The notes beneath the pieces are model-generated. The model did not search any database, was not told the DNA's origin, and saw only the letters and a list, made by a program, of their open reading frames with translations. Of a stretch of 64,000 nt of DNA, positions 8,165 through 15,451 are shown one piece after another. Made by a program: the position numbers and the translations under genes. Origin of the DNA: Streptomyces europaeiscabiei (GTDB lineage: Bacteria > Actinomycetota > Actinomycetes > Streptomycetales > Streptomycetaceae); NCBI RefSeq assembly GCF_036346855.1, contig NZ_CP107841.1, forward strand, positions 7,196,001 to 7,260,000, given 5' to 3'. The first letter of the stretch is position 1. Every line of letters starts with the position of its first letter.

Positions 8165-9865
8165 ATGGACGCTGACGCCATCGAAGAGGGACGCCGACGC
8201 TGGCAGGATCGGTATGACTCGGCCCGGAAGCGGGTGGGGGACTTCACCACGCTCTCCGGGGATGGGGTGGAACCTGTGTACGGGCCCCGGGCCGGGGATG
8301 TGTACGAGGGGTTCGAGCGGATCGGGTGGCCGGGGGAGTATCCGTTCACGCGGGGGCTGTATCCGACGGGGTACCGGGGGCGGACCTGGACGATCCGGCA
8401 GTTCGCGGGGTTCGGGAACGCGGAGCAGACGAACGAGCGGTACAAGACGATCCTCGCCAACGGGGGCGGGGGGCTGTCCGTCGCGTTCGACATGCCGACG
8501 CTCATGGGGCGGGACTCGGACGATCCGCGGTCGCTCGGTGAGGTCGGGCACTGCGGGGTGGCGATCGATTCCGCCGCCGACATGGAACTGCTGTTCCAGG
8601 GGATTCCGCTGGGGGACGTCACCACGTCCATGACGATCAGCGGGCCCGCCGTTCCTGTCTTCTGCATGTATCTCGTCGCCGCCGAGCGACAGGGGGTCGA
8701 TCCCGGTGTGCTCAACGGCACGCTCCAGACCGACATCTTCAAGGAGTACATCGCGCAGAAGGAGTGGCTCTTCCAGCCCGAGCCGCATCTTCGCCTCATC
8801 GGTGACCTCATGGAGCACTGCGCGGCCGAGATCCCCGCCTACAAGCCGCTGTCCGTCTCCGGCTACCACATCCGTGAGGCCGGGGCCACGGCCGCGCAGG
8901 AGCTGGCGTACACGCTCGCGGACGGGTTCGGGTACGTGGAGCTGGGGCTCAGCCGTGGGCTTGACGTGGAGGTGTTCGCGCCGGGGCTGTCCTTCTTCTT
9001 CGACGCGCATCTCGACTTCTTCGAGGAGATCGCCAAGTTCCGTGCGGCCAGGAGGATCTGGGCGCGGTGGATGCGTGACGTGTACGGGGCGCGGACCGAC
9101 AAGGCGCAGTGGCTCCGGTTCCACACGCAGACCGCCGGGGTGTCGCTGACCGCGCAGCAGCCGTACAACAACGTGGTGCGTACGGCGGTGGAGGCGCTGT
9201 CGGCCGTCCTCGGCGGGACCAACTCCCTGCACACCAACGCCCTCGACGAGACGCTGGCGCTTCCCGGCGAGCAGGCCGCGGAGATCGCGCTCAGGACCCA
9301 GCAGGTGCTGATGGAGGAGACCGGGGTCGCCAACGTGGCCGATCCGCTGGGTGGTTCGTGGTACGTCGAGCAGTTGACGGATCGGATCGAGGCCGACGCG
9401 GAGCGGATCTTCGAGCAGATCAGGGAGCGGGGGCTGCGGGCGCATCCGGACGGGCTGCATCCGATCGGGCCGATGACCTCCGGGATCCTGCGGGGGATCG
9501 AGGACGGGTGGTTCACCGGGGAGATCGCGGAGTCGGCGTTCCGGTACCAGCAGGCCCTGGAGAAGGGCGAGAAGCGGGTCGTCGGAGTCAACGTCCACCA
9601 TGGGTCCGTGACCGGGGATCTGGAGATCCTGCGGGTCAGTCACGAGGTGGAGCGGGAGCAGGTTCGGGCGCTGGGAGGGCGGAAGGCGGGGCGGGACGAC
9701 GCCTCCGTGCGTGCCGCCCTCGACGCGATGCTCGCTGCCGCGCGGGACGGGGGGAACATGATCGGGCCGATGCTTCACGCGGTGCGGGCCGAGGCGACGT
9801 TGGGGGAGATCTGTGGGGTGCTGCGGGAGGAGTGGGGGGTCTATACGGAGCCGGCGGGGTTCTAG
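8165..9865 (+). CDS. icmA: Isobutyryl-CoA mutase large subunit IcmA
   Basis: A 566-aa acyl-CoA mutase large subunit with the substrate-binding TIM barrel but no B12-binding domain. It isomerises isobutyryl-CoA and n-butyryl-CoA together with a small B12-binding IcmB, which is not in the window. Identification rests on length (IcmA is 566 aa) and on substrate-pocket residues. Phe80 (TIRQFAGFG) and Gln198 (KEYIAQKE) replace the Tyr and Arg found in methylmalonyl-CoA mutase. The start matches the family and lies 9 nt after a perfect palindrome. The reaction links valine breakdown to butyryl-CoA, a precursor of polyketides and fatty acids. It converges on the tetR gene. Confidence 0.93.
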   Translation: MDADAIEEGRRRWQDRYDSARKRVGDFTTLSGDGVEPVYGPRAGDVYEGFERIGWPGEYPFTRGLYPTGYRGRTWTIRQFAGFGNAEQTNERYKTILANGGGGLSVAFDMPTLMGRDSDDPRSLGEVGHCGVAIDSAADMELLFQGIPLGDVTTSMTISGPAVPVFCMYLVAAERQGVDPGVLNGTLQTDIFKEYIAQKEWLFQPEPHLRLIGDLMEHCAAEIPAYKPLSVSGYHIREAGATAAQELAYTLADGFGYVELGLSRGLDVEVFAPGLSFFFDAHLDFFEEIAKFRAARRIWARWMRDVYGARTDKAQWLRFHTQTAGVSLTAQQPYNNVVRTAVEALSAVLGGTNSLHTNALDETLALPGEQAAEIALRTQQVLMEETGVANVADPLGGSWYVEQLTDRIEADAERIFEQIRERGLRAHPDGLHPIGPMTSGILRGIEDGWFTGEIAESAFRYQQALEKGEKRVVGVNVHHGSVTGDLEILRVSHEVEREQVRALGGRKAGRDDASVRAALDAMLAAARDGGNMIGPMLHAVRAEATLGEICGVLREEWGVYTEPAGF

Positions 9866-9913
9866 TGGGGGCTGGGTGCCGATGTCCCTGCCAGGGCGGC
9901 GCAGGGATTCTCG

Positions 9914-10050
9914 CCCCCGCCGCCCCTACCCGTCCCATCCGCAGGGGCTGTGCCCCTTCCACCCCCGTCAAGGATTCGGGGCTCTGCCCCGGACCCCGTT
10001 CGCGCAGTTCCCCGCGCTCCTTAAGGGGGCGGCTGCGCCGGCCCCTTTAT
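9914..10050. repeat. Dispersed inverted-repeat element between icmA and tetR
   Basis: The stretch 9914-9940 (CCCCCGCCGCCCCTACCCGT then CCCATCC) is identical to 33145-33171 and, inverted, to 33363-33389. It is followed by small hairpins (GGGGCTCTGCCCC) and by the GCGCAGTTCCCCGCGC core seen at 2417 and 33221. It sits between converging genes, where it could terminate transcription both ways. Its right part extends into the last codons of the tetR gene. Confidence 0.7.
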
Positions 10051-10656
10051 GCCTTGCAGCAGCAGAGTCGTGAAGTCCCTTACCCACTGTTCGTCCGCGG
10101 AGCCCGCGCTGACCAGGGTGCGGTGGACCACCGCGCCGGCCACGACGTCGAAGATGAGGTCGACGGTGCGGGAGGCGGTGGCGGGGTCGGACTCCGGGGG
10201 GAGTTCGCCGCGGGTCTGGGCGCGGGCCCGGCCCTCCAGGACCAGGCGTTTCTGGCGGTCGACGATGGACGTGCGGATGCGTTCGTGCAGGGCGTCGTCG
10301 CGGGTCGACTCGGCGATGACCGCCATGAGACCGCTTCTGGCCTCCGGGCGGGCGAGGATCGCCGCGAACTGGAGCACCACGCCTTCGATGTCGGCCGCGA
10401 GGCTGCCCCGGTCGGGCAGGCGGAGTTCGTCGAAGAGTTCCGCGACCGCGTCCACGACGAGTTCGTTCTTGCCGGCCCAGCGGCGGTAGAGGGTCGTTTT
10501 CGCGACGCAGGCCCGCGCGGCCACGTCACCCAGCGTCAGTTTCGACCAGCCCAGGTCGACCAGCGCCTCCCTGGTCGCCGCCAGGATCGCGGCGTCCGCG
10601 GCGGCGCTGCGCGGGCGGCCGCCCGCGGCGCGGGAGGCGGGGGTGCGGCTCTGCAT
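10021..10656 (-). CDS. TetR/AcrR family transcriptional regulator (211 aa)
   Basis: The N-terminal helix-turn-helix reads ILAATREALVDLGWSKLTLGDVAARACVAKTTLYRRWAGK, with 'KTTLYRRW' as the recognition helix. The rest is the all-helical ligand domain with 'LMAVIAESTRDDALHERIR'. ATG at 10656 (MQSRTPASRAAGGRPR) was preferred over upstream in-frame starts because the basic arm before the HTH begins there. The last residues (GIKGPAQPPP) are encoded by part of a dispersed repeat, so the C-terminus may have been altered by it. The divergent region holds a 23-bp inverted repeat (10757-10779), the obvious operator for self-control and for the thioredoxin-TPR gene. The ligand is unknown. Confidence 0.85.
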   Translation of the reverse strand: MQSRTPASRAAGGRPRSAAADAAILAATREALVDLGWSKLTLGDVAARACVAKTTLYRRWAGKNELVVDAVAELFDELRLPDRGSLAADIEGVVLQFAAILARPEARSGLMAVIAESTRDDALHERIRTSIVDRQKRLVLEGRARAQTRGELPPESDPATASRTVDLIFDVVAGAVVHRTLVSAGSADEQWVRDFTTLLLQGIKGPAQPPP

Positions 10657-10756
10657 CCGCCGACCATATCCGGCCGTTCCCGAACTTCCTCGGGGAGTCG
10701 TGAGGCAGATCACTGCGGAGTGGGTACTGAGGGGTACAGGAGAGCCTCCGGGACAG

Positions 10757-10779
10757 TTACGCTACGACTCGTAGCGTAA
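10757..10779. promoter_or_regulatory. TetR-type operator, 11-bp perfect inverted repeat
   Basis: TTACGCTACGA and TCGTAGCGTAA are exact inverse complements separated by one C. The site lies between the divergent tetR (start 10656) and thioredoxin-TPR (start 10848) genes. The size and symmetry suit a TetR dimer; assignment to the adjacent TetR is inference. Confidence 0.7.
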
Positions 10780-10847
10780 GCCTGGGGCGGATGCCTGGCT
10801 CGCGGAACGCTTTTCACGCGCGTGCTCGGAAGGGGGAGGATGTACTC

Positions 10848-11825
10848 ATGCAGCCACGGAACATGTCCATGAGCGGAGTCGTCGACCTCGCCGCGGTGAA
10901 GGCGGCCCAAGAGGCCAAGGCGAAGGCGGAGCAGGCGCGTGCCGAATCGGCCCGGCAGGGCGGGGGAGGGGCGGTCTCCCCGGCCGACCTCGTCATCGAT
11001 GTCGATGAGGCCGGGTTCGAGAGCGAGGTCCTGCAGCGGTCCACCGAAGTGCCCGTCGTCATCGACTTCTGGGCCGAGTGGTGCCAGCCCTGCAAGCAGC
11101 TCAGCCCGGTGCTGGAGCGGCTCGCCGTCGAGTACAACGGCAAGTTCGTCCTCGCCAAGGTCGATGTCGACGCCAACCAGATGTTGATGCAGCAGTTCGG
11201 GATCCAGGGGATTCCGGCTGTGTTCGCCGTTGTCGCCGGGCAGGCGCTGCCCCTCTTCCAGGGAGCCGCCCCCGAGCAGCAGATCCGCTCGACCCTCGAC
11301 CAGCTCGTGCAGGTCGCCGAGGAGCGCTTCGGTCTCACCGGCCTCGTGGTGGACCCGGACGCCGAGGCCGGCGACCCCGTCGAGGCGGCCCCGCAGATCC
11401 CGGTGGGCCCGTACGACCACCTCCTCGAAGCCGCCGTGCACGCCCTGGACGCGGGCGACTTCGGCGGTGCGGTGCAGGCGTACAAGAACGTGCTGAGTGA
11501 CGACCCCGGCAACACCGAGGCCGGACTGGGCCTCGCGCAGGCCGAGTTGCTGCAGCGTGTGCAGGGGGCCGACCCGCAGGACGTGCGCAAGGCGGCCGCC
11601 GAGAACCCGGGCGACGCACAGGCGCAGATCGCGGCGGCGGACCTCGACCTCGTCGGCGGTCATGTGGAGGACGCCTTCGGTCGACTCATCGACACGGTGC
11701 GGGTCACGGCGGGGGACGACCGGGACGCCGTACGGCGGCGGCTGCTGGAGCTCTTCGAGGTGGTCGGCGGCGACGATCCGCGGGTGGCCGCGGCGCGGCG
11801 CGCGCTGGCGCGGGCGCTGTTCTGA
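10848..11825 (+). CDS. Thioredoxin-TPR protein (CnoX-type co-chaperone, 325 aa)
   Basis: After an Ala/Lys/Glu-rich helical leader (residues 12-38) comes a thioredoxin domain (about 45-155) with the active site WAEWCQPCKQ (Cys79, Cys82). It is followed by 'FGIQGIPAVFAVVAG' carrying the cis-Pro. From about residue 180 the chain is tetratricopeptide-like (DHLLEAAVHALDAGDFGGAV, AGLGLAQAELLQRV, AQAQIAAADLDLVGGHVEDA). This architecture is that of CnoX/YbbN holdases, which protect proteins from oxidative aggregation and pass them to chaperonins. ATG 10848 was chosen over an upstream start because AGGGGGAGG lies 9-10 nt before it. In S. coelicolor a similar gene precedes the DUF6230/DUF6114 genes, as here. 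Confidence 0.88.
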   Translation: MQPRNMSMSGVVDLAAVKAAQEAKAKAEQARAESARQGGGGAVSPADLVIDVDEAGFESEVLQRSTEVPVVIDFWAEWCQPCKQLSPVLERLAVEYNGKFVLAKVDVDANQMLMQQFGIQGIPAVFAVVAGQALPLFQGAAPEQQIRSTLDQLVQVAEERFGLTGLVVDPDAEAGDPVEAAPQIPVGPYDHLLEAAVHALDAGDFGGAVQAYKNVLSDDPGNTEAGLGLAQAELLQRVQGADPQDVRKAAAENPGDAQAQIAAADLDLVGGHVEDAFGRLIDTVRVTAGDDRDAVRRRLLELFEVVGGDDPRVAAARRALARALF

Positions 11826-11958
11826 CCCGCATGTGAACCATTGCCTCAGCTGAGTGTCGGCTGTGGTGGGTAGGGCCCCGGGGGGCCGGGACCGCTCCGG
11901 TCCCGGAGTACCGGGACGTGTGTTGCGCGAGTGAGAGATTTGGCGACACAGCGACACC

Positions 11959-11996
11959 GCGGCCGCGTTTTACCAAATCTTGGTAAACGCGGCCGC
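11959..11996. repeat. Long inverted repeat after the thioredoxin-TPR gene
   Basis: GCGGCCGCGTTTTACCAA and TTGGTAAACGCGGCCGC pair over 17 bp with one bulged T and an ATC centre. It lies 134 bp after the stop. It could be a terminator or processing hairpin, but its AT-rich inner half (TTACCAA, TTGGTAA) also looks like a protein-binding site. Confidence 0.6.
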
Positions 11997-11998
11997 TG

Positions 11999-12143
11999 TT
12001 ACTGGCAGTAAGAGAAAGTCGTCGATCTGTCGGGCTCTGTCCATCTGTCTGCCGTTGTGTCGCCTCACTCGGCGCCACCCAGGGTCGCTGGTCGATGCCG
12101 ATGGGTCGTTGTTCGGTTATCCGTCCGTTACTAGCCAGTAACG
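11999..12143. promoter_or_regulatory. Two related operator-like palindromes upstream of the DUF6230 gene
   Basis: TTACTGGCAGTAA (11999-12011) and CGTTACTAGCCAGTAACG (12126-12143) share the half-site TTACT(A/G)G, spaced about 120 bp apart; the icmA palindrome also starts TTACTAG. The rest of the 692-bp gap 11826-12517 has no convincing gene. A transcription start within it, giving a long leader for the DUF6230 operon, is likely but not proven. Confidence 0.5.
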
Positions 12144-12517
12144 ACCCCCCTTGCGGGGGCGGCGAGAATGCACCACGATCGGCGACGCTCGGTCCTGTCC
12201 CGTATCCCGCCAACCAGTCGGGTCAACGGATTTCTGGGTCCCCACCGAGTAGAGCGGGCGACAGTGGCGCCTGTCTCTTGGGCAGGGGGGTCTCCGTCAA
12301 CGACGGAGCCTGTCCAGCAGGTTGTGCGTGATGCGTGTCAGGCGCGACCAGTGGTTGTCGCTCGGGGGTGATCGCCGGTGATTCGGGCGCTTTTGCGCCA
12401 CCGAGTGCGGGCGCTCTCCTTCCCGAGGACGTAGCACTTCTCCCATCCCTGCCCGGCTGAGCCGTCGCCCAGGTGGCGAGCCGGTGCCAGGAGATGTACG
12501 TCCGAGAAGGAGGAAAT

Positions 12518-13153
12518 ATGGAGTCCCAGGTGCGTGGCGGGACCAGATGGAAGCGCTTCGCTGTGGTCATGGTGCCCAGCGTCGCCGCTACAGCAGCGAT
12601 AGGTGTCGCCCTGGCTCAGGGTGCTCTCGCGGCTTCGTTCAGCGTGTCGGGCCAGTCGTTCAAGGTATCGGCTGACCGGCTCGACGGTACGGGCTTCTCG
12701 CAGTACGGAGCGCTCGACGAGGGCTACACCCTCAAGGGCGAGAAGACGGTTCACCCCGTCGCCGTTTCGGCGTTCAAGACCGCGTCGATCACCAACATGT
12801 GCCAGTCGGTCGTCACCCCGGGCGTCCCGTTCCTCGGTAGCGTCAGCCTCAAGCTGACCGCCGGTACGGGTGGCAAGAAGGTCGAGGCCGAGAACCTCTA
12901 CATCGACGTCGAGGACCTCTCGGCCGATGCCACCTTCCGTGGCATCGACATCGGTGTGGCGGCCAAGGACGCCAACAAGGGTCCGGGCATGAAGGGTGGC
13001 TCGGAGCAGGCCAACCCCTACGGGTTCGCCCAGCAGGCCGACTCGGCCACGCTGACCGATGTGAAGCAGACGGCGTGGGCCACCACTGCCGGAACCTTCA
13101 AGCTGAGCAACCTGAAGATGTCGCTCCACAAGGGCACCGTGGAGTGCTACTAG
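12518..13153 (+). CDS. DUF6230 family exported protein (211 aa)
   Basis: It starts MESQVRGGTRWKRFAVVMVP and has an N-terminal signal/anchor (FAVVMVPSVAATAAIGVALA, with ALAA as a possible cleavage site near 35). A soluble beta-rich domain follows (FSVSGQSFKVSADRLDGTGF, SLKLTAGTGGKKVEAENLYI), with two Cys (NMCQSVV and the C-terminal ECY) that could form a disulfide. The ATG is fixed by a strong GAAGGAGG site. Such proteins were once auto-annotated as cholesterol esterases, with no catalytic motif to support it; I see none here either. It is followed by DUF6114 and an Asp/Ser-rich protein, a conserved trio of unknown function. Confidence 0.85.
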   Translation: MESQVRGGTRWKRFAVVMVPSVAATAAIGVALAQGALAASFSVSGQSFKVSADRLDGTGFSQYGALDEGYTLKGEKTVHPVAVSAFKTASITNMCQSVVTPGVPFLGSVSLKLTAGTGGKKVEAENLYIDVEDLSADATFRGIDIGVAAKDANKGPGMKGGSEQANPYGFAQQADSATLTDVKQTAWATTAGTFKLSNLKMSLHKGTVECY

Positions 13154-13321
13154 GCACTCCCTGGGCGGGTGAAGGGGCCTGTGCTTCTTCGCCCGCCCGT
13201 CCCTCTCGCCGTGCGCGCGACCGCCGCGCACGCGCACTTCGTACGTGAATTCCGTGCGCGCGCTTCGTACGTGCCGTACGTGAACTTGTCACAGCAACAC
13301 CGTTCCAGGGAGCTGTTGTCC

Positions 13322-13960
13322 ATGAGCGCCGAGCCAACGGGGCAGAACGAAGACTATCTCCGCGTCCTCCGGCGGCGCTTCAGCGACTGGAGGGGCAGCC
13401 GTCCCTTCTGGGCGGGCCTGTTGGTCCTGCTCGGCGGCTTCCCGATCATGTACTTCCCGTACGCGGATCTGCAGATCGGCCATCTCACGCTCGCCATGGC
13501 GACGACGGGCGGTTCGGGCTCCCTCATCATCGGCGTGCTGCTGGTGGTGCTCGGGGTCAGCCTGTGGTTCCAGCGCCATGTACGCACCTTCGCCGGAACG
13601 GCGGCGATCCTCCTGGCGCTGGTGTCCATCCCCGTCTCCAACCTCGGAGGCTTCGGCTTCGGCTTCCTGTTCGCGCTGGTCGGCGGTGCGCTGGCCATCG
13701 CCTGGGGGCCCGGTCACGACGAGGCGGCGGTGCCGTCCACGTACAGGACCCCGGCACAGTCCCGGGCCGCCCAGGACGCGGCCGCCCAGGCGGCGACTTC
13801 TCAGAACACGGCACAGCAAGGCGCGGTCCTCCTGCACAAGGGCGACGCCCCGGAGCCCGCGGCAGCGGGTTCGGTGAACGGGGCGGCGAACGACGAGGGC
13901 GACGACCTGTCAGGTACCACCCACACGAACGGGACGAACGGGAGGCACAGTGCCGGCTGA
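13322..13960 (+). CDS. DUF6114 membrane protein (212 aa)
   Basis: The cytosolic N-terminus (MSAEPTGQNEDYLRVLRRRF then SDWRGSRP) leads into four membrane segments: FWAGLLVLLGGFPIMYFPYA, LTLAMATTGGSGSLIIGVLL running on into the next hydrophobic stretch, TFAGTAAILLALVSI and FGFLFALVGGALAIAWG. The tail of about 80 residues is Ala/Gln/Asn-rich and probably disordered. ATG 13322 was chosen because upstream in-frame sequence (13169-13321) has no coding character. It lies 168 bp after the DUF6230 stop, in one likely operon, and overlaps the next gene by 11 bases. The gap contains repeated CGTACGTG boxes (about 13240-13282). Function is unknown; the context suggests a membrane partner of the exported DUF6230 protein. 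Confidence 0.85.
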   Translation: MSAEPTGQNEDYLRVLRRRFSDWRGSRPFWAGLLVLLGGFPIMYFPYADLQIGHLTLAMATTGGSGSLIIGVLLVVLGVSLWFQRHVRTFAGTAAILLALVSIPVSNLGGFGFGFLFALVGGALAIAWGPGHDEAAVPSTYRTPAQSRAAQDAAAQAATSQNTAQQGAVLLHKGDAPEPAAAGSVNGAANDEGDDLSGTTHTNGTNGRHSAG

Positions 13961-15326
13961 CGAGGTGACCCACGGGACTTCGGTGGGAGAGTCCCGTGCG
14001 AGAACCGGACCGCGGCACGCGGCACCCAGGAAGCCCCTTCTCACCCGGCTGAACATGCCGGCGGGCAAAGCGATAGCCCTGGCGGCCATGCCGACGGCGG
14101 TCCTCATGGGCATGGGCTTCACGCCCACCCTGGCCCTCGCGGAGGACCCCGCGTCGCAGAGCCTCACGGCCGACGAGTACAAGGACTGTGTGGAGGCCCT
14201 GGAGGCCACCGAGGAAGGCACGGACACCTCCGCCTCGCCGACCCCGACGCCGTCCGCCTCCGCCACGGAGAGCGCCGACTCCTCGGACGACGAGGCGAAG
14301 GACGAGGACACACCGTCCGACGACGACTCCTCGGGCAACTCCTCGGACGACTCCGCCTCCGACGACACGTCCTCGGACGACTCCTCCTCGTCGGATTCAG
14401 GTTCCGACGACAAGGACACGGCCGACGACTCCACGTCGACCGACACCGCCGACAAGGCCGCCACCGACACCACGGACACAGCGTCGGACGCCGCCTCGGA
14501 GAGCGAGAGCGGCAACGTCCTGGAGGACATCGGCAGCGCGATCGAGGACCTGTTCACCCCGGACGACAAGGGGACGGACAGCAGCACCACGCCCTCCGAG
14601 GCCACCAGCCCGTCCCCGTCGCCCTCGGCATCTCAGGACGCCTCCGGCTCGGACGAGGACACGGACTCCGGCAAGGACGCGCAGGGCACCGTCGACGTCA
14701 CGGACAAGGTCAAGGACACCGCGAAGGACGTCACCGACACCGCCGAGGACACGGCCGAGGACGTCGACGACGCGGCGAAGGACACCGCCGACGACGCCAC
14801 CGCGACGCCGACGCCGACCCCGTCCCCGAGCGAGAGCACGGACCTGGACGGCTGCTTCGTCGCCACGGACGACGAGAGCGGCGTGGAGAAGGGCATCCCG
14901 GCGCTGCCCGACGACCCCTGGTACCTCAACGCCAGCTCGCTGCTGCTGAAGGGCGCCGACTACAAGGGCGTCGTCAAGGTGAAGACCGCCGACGGCACGG
15001 TCAAGGAGGTGCTGAAGTACGTCATCTCCGACGGTACCGACATCGGCGACCTCCACCAGACGGTCGACGACAAGCAGGCCGGCGTGACCTACCACGTGCA
15101 GGCCGGCAAGGGCACGACGTCCACCATCCGCGACGGCCAGACGGTCATGTACACCGAGAGCATCTCCGGCAACCTGCTGGGCCTGATCCCGGTGACCTTC
15201 GACCCGAAGCACCCGCCGCCGCTGAACATCCCGCTGATCTACTTCACCAAGGTGAAGGTCGTCCAGGCGGGCCAGTTCGGCGGGACGCTCACCGTGCCGG
15301 GGCTGCACCAGTACACCACCGAGTGA
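13950..15326 (+). CDS. Large exported Asp/Ser/Thr-rich protein of unknown function (458 aa)
   Basis: A long basic N-region is followed by a hydrophobic signal (AIALAAMPTAVLMGMGFTPT, then LALAEDP), so export is likely with cleavage near residue 65. Residues about 85-315 are low-complexity, strongly acidic Ser/Asp/Thr sequence with P-T-P spacers, the sort of stalk found on wall-associated proteins. Residues 320-458 form a compact domain (LDGCFVATDDE, WYLNASSLLLKG, VTYHVQAGKGTTSTIRDGQ, NLLGLIPVTFDP, IYFTKVKVVQAGQFGG). The GTG start has GGGAGG 7 nt upstream and overlaps the DUF6114 gene. I do not recognise the folded domain. A strong bidirectional terminator follows. Confidence 0.8.
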   Translation: MPADEVTHGTSVGESRARTGPRHAAPRKPLLTRLNMPAGKAIALAAMPTAVLMGMGFTPTLALAEDPASQSLTADEYKDCVEALEATEEGTDTSASPTPTPSASATESADSSDDEAKDEDTPSDDDSSGNSSDDSASDDTSSDDSSSSDSGSDDKDTADDSTSTDTADKAATDTTDTASDAASESESGNVLEDIGSAIEDLFTPDDKGTDSSTTPSEATSPSPSPSASQDASGSDEDTDSGKDAQGTVDVTDKVKDTAKDVTDTAEDTAEDVDDAAKDTADDATATPTPTPSPSESTDLDGCFVATDDESGVEKGIPALPDDPWYLNASSLLLKGADYKGVVKVKTADGTVKEVLKYVISDGTDIGDLHQTVDDKQAGVTYHVQAGKGTTSTIRDGQTVMYTESISGNLLGLIPVTFDPKHPPPLNIPLIYFTKVKVVQAGQFGGTLTVPGLHQYTTE

Positions 15327-15382
15327 GCACCGCCCCCACGGCCGGCTGAGCGCCGTACAGGACCCTTCCGGGAGCCGCGACA

Positions 15383-15423
15383 CACCGAGGGCGCCCCCTG
15401 TATTCCAGGGGGCGCCCTCGGTG
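15383..15423. terminator. Bidirectional terminator, 18-bp perfect stem
   Basis: CACCGAGGGCGCCCCCTG and CAGGGGGCGCCCTCGGTG pair perfectly around TATTC. It stands between the converging exported-protein gene (stop 15326) and pyk (stop 15452), so it can serve both. Confidence 0.9.
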
Positions 15424-15451
15424 CTGTCGTGCCCTTGCGGGGACGGCCGGG

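Noticed and set aside
12095..12371. Short plus-strand frames in the DUF6230 leader
   Set aside because: There is no ribosome site, third-position G+C is not raised, and the palindromes there argue for a regulatory region.
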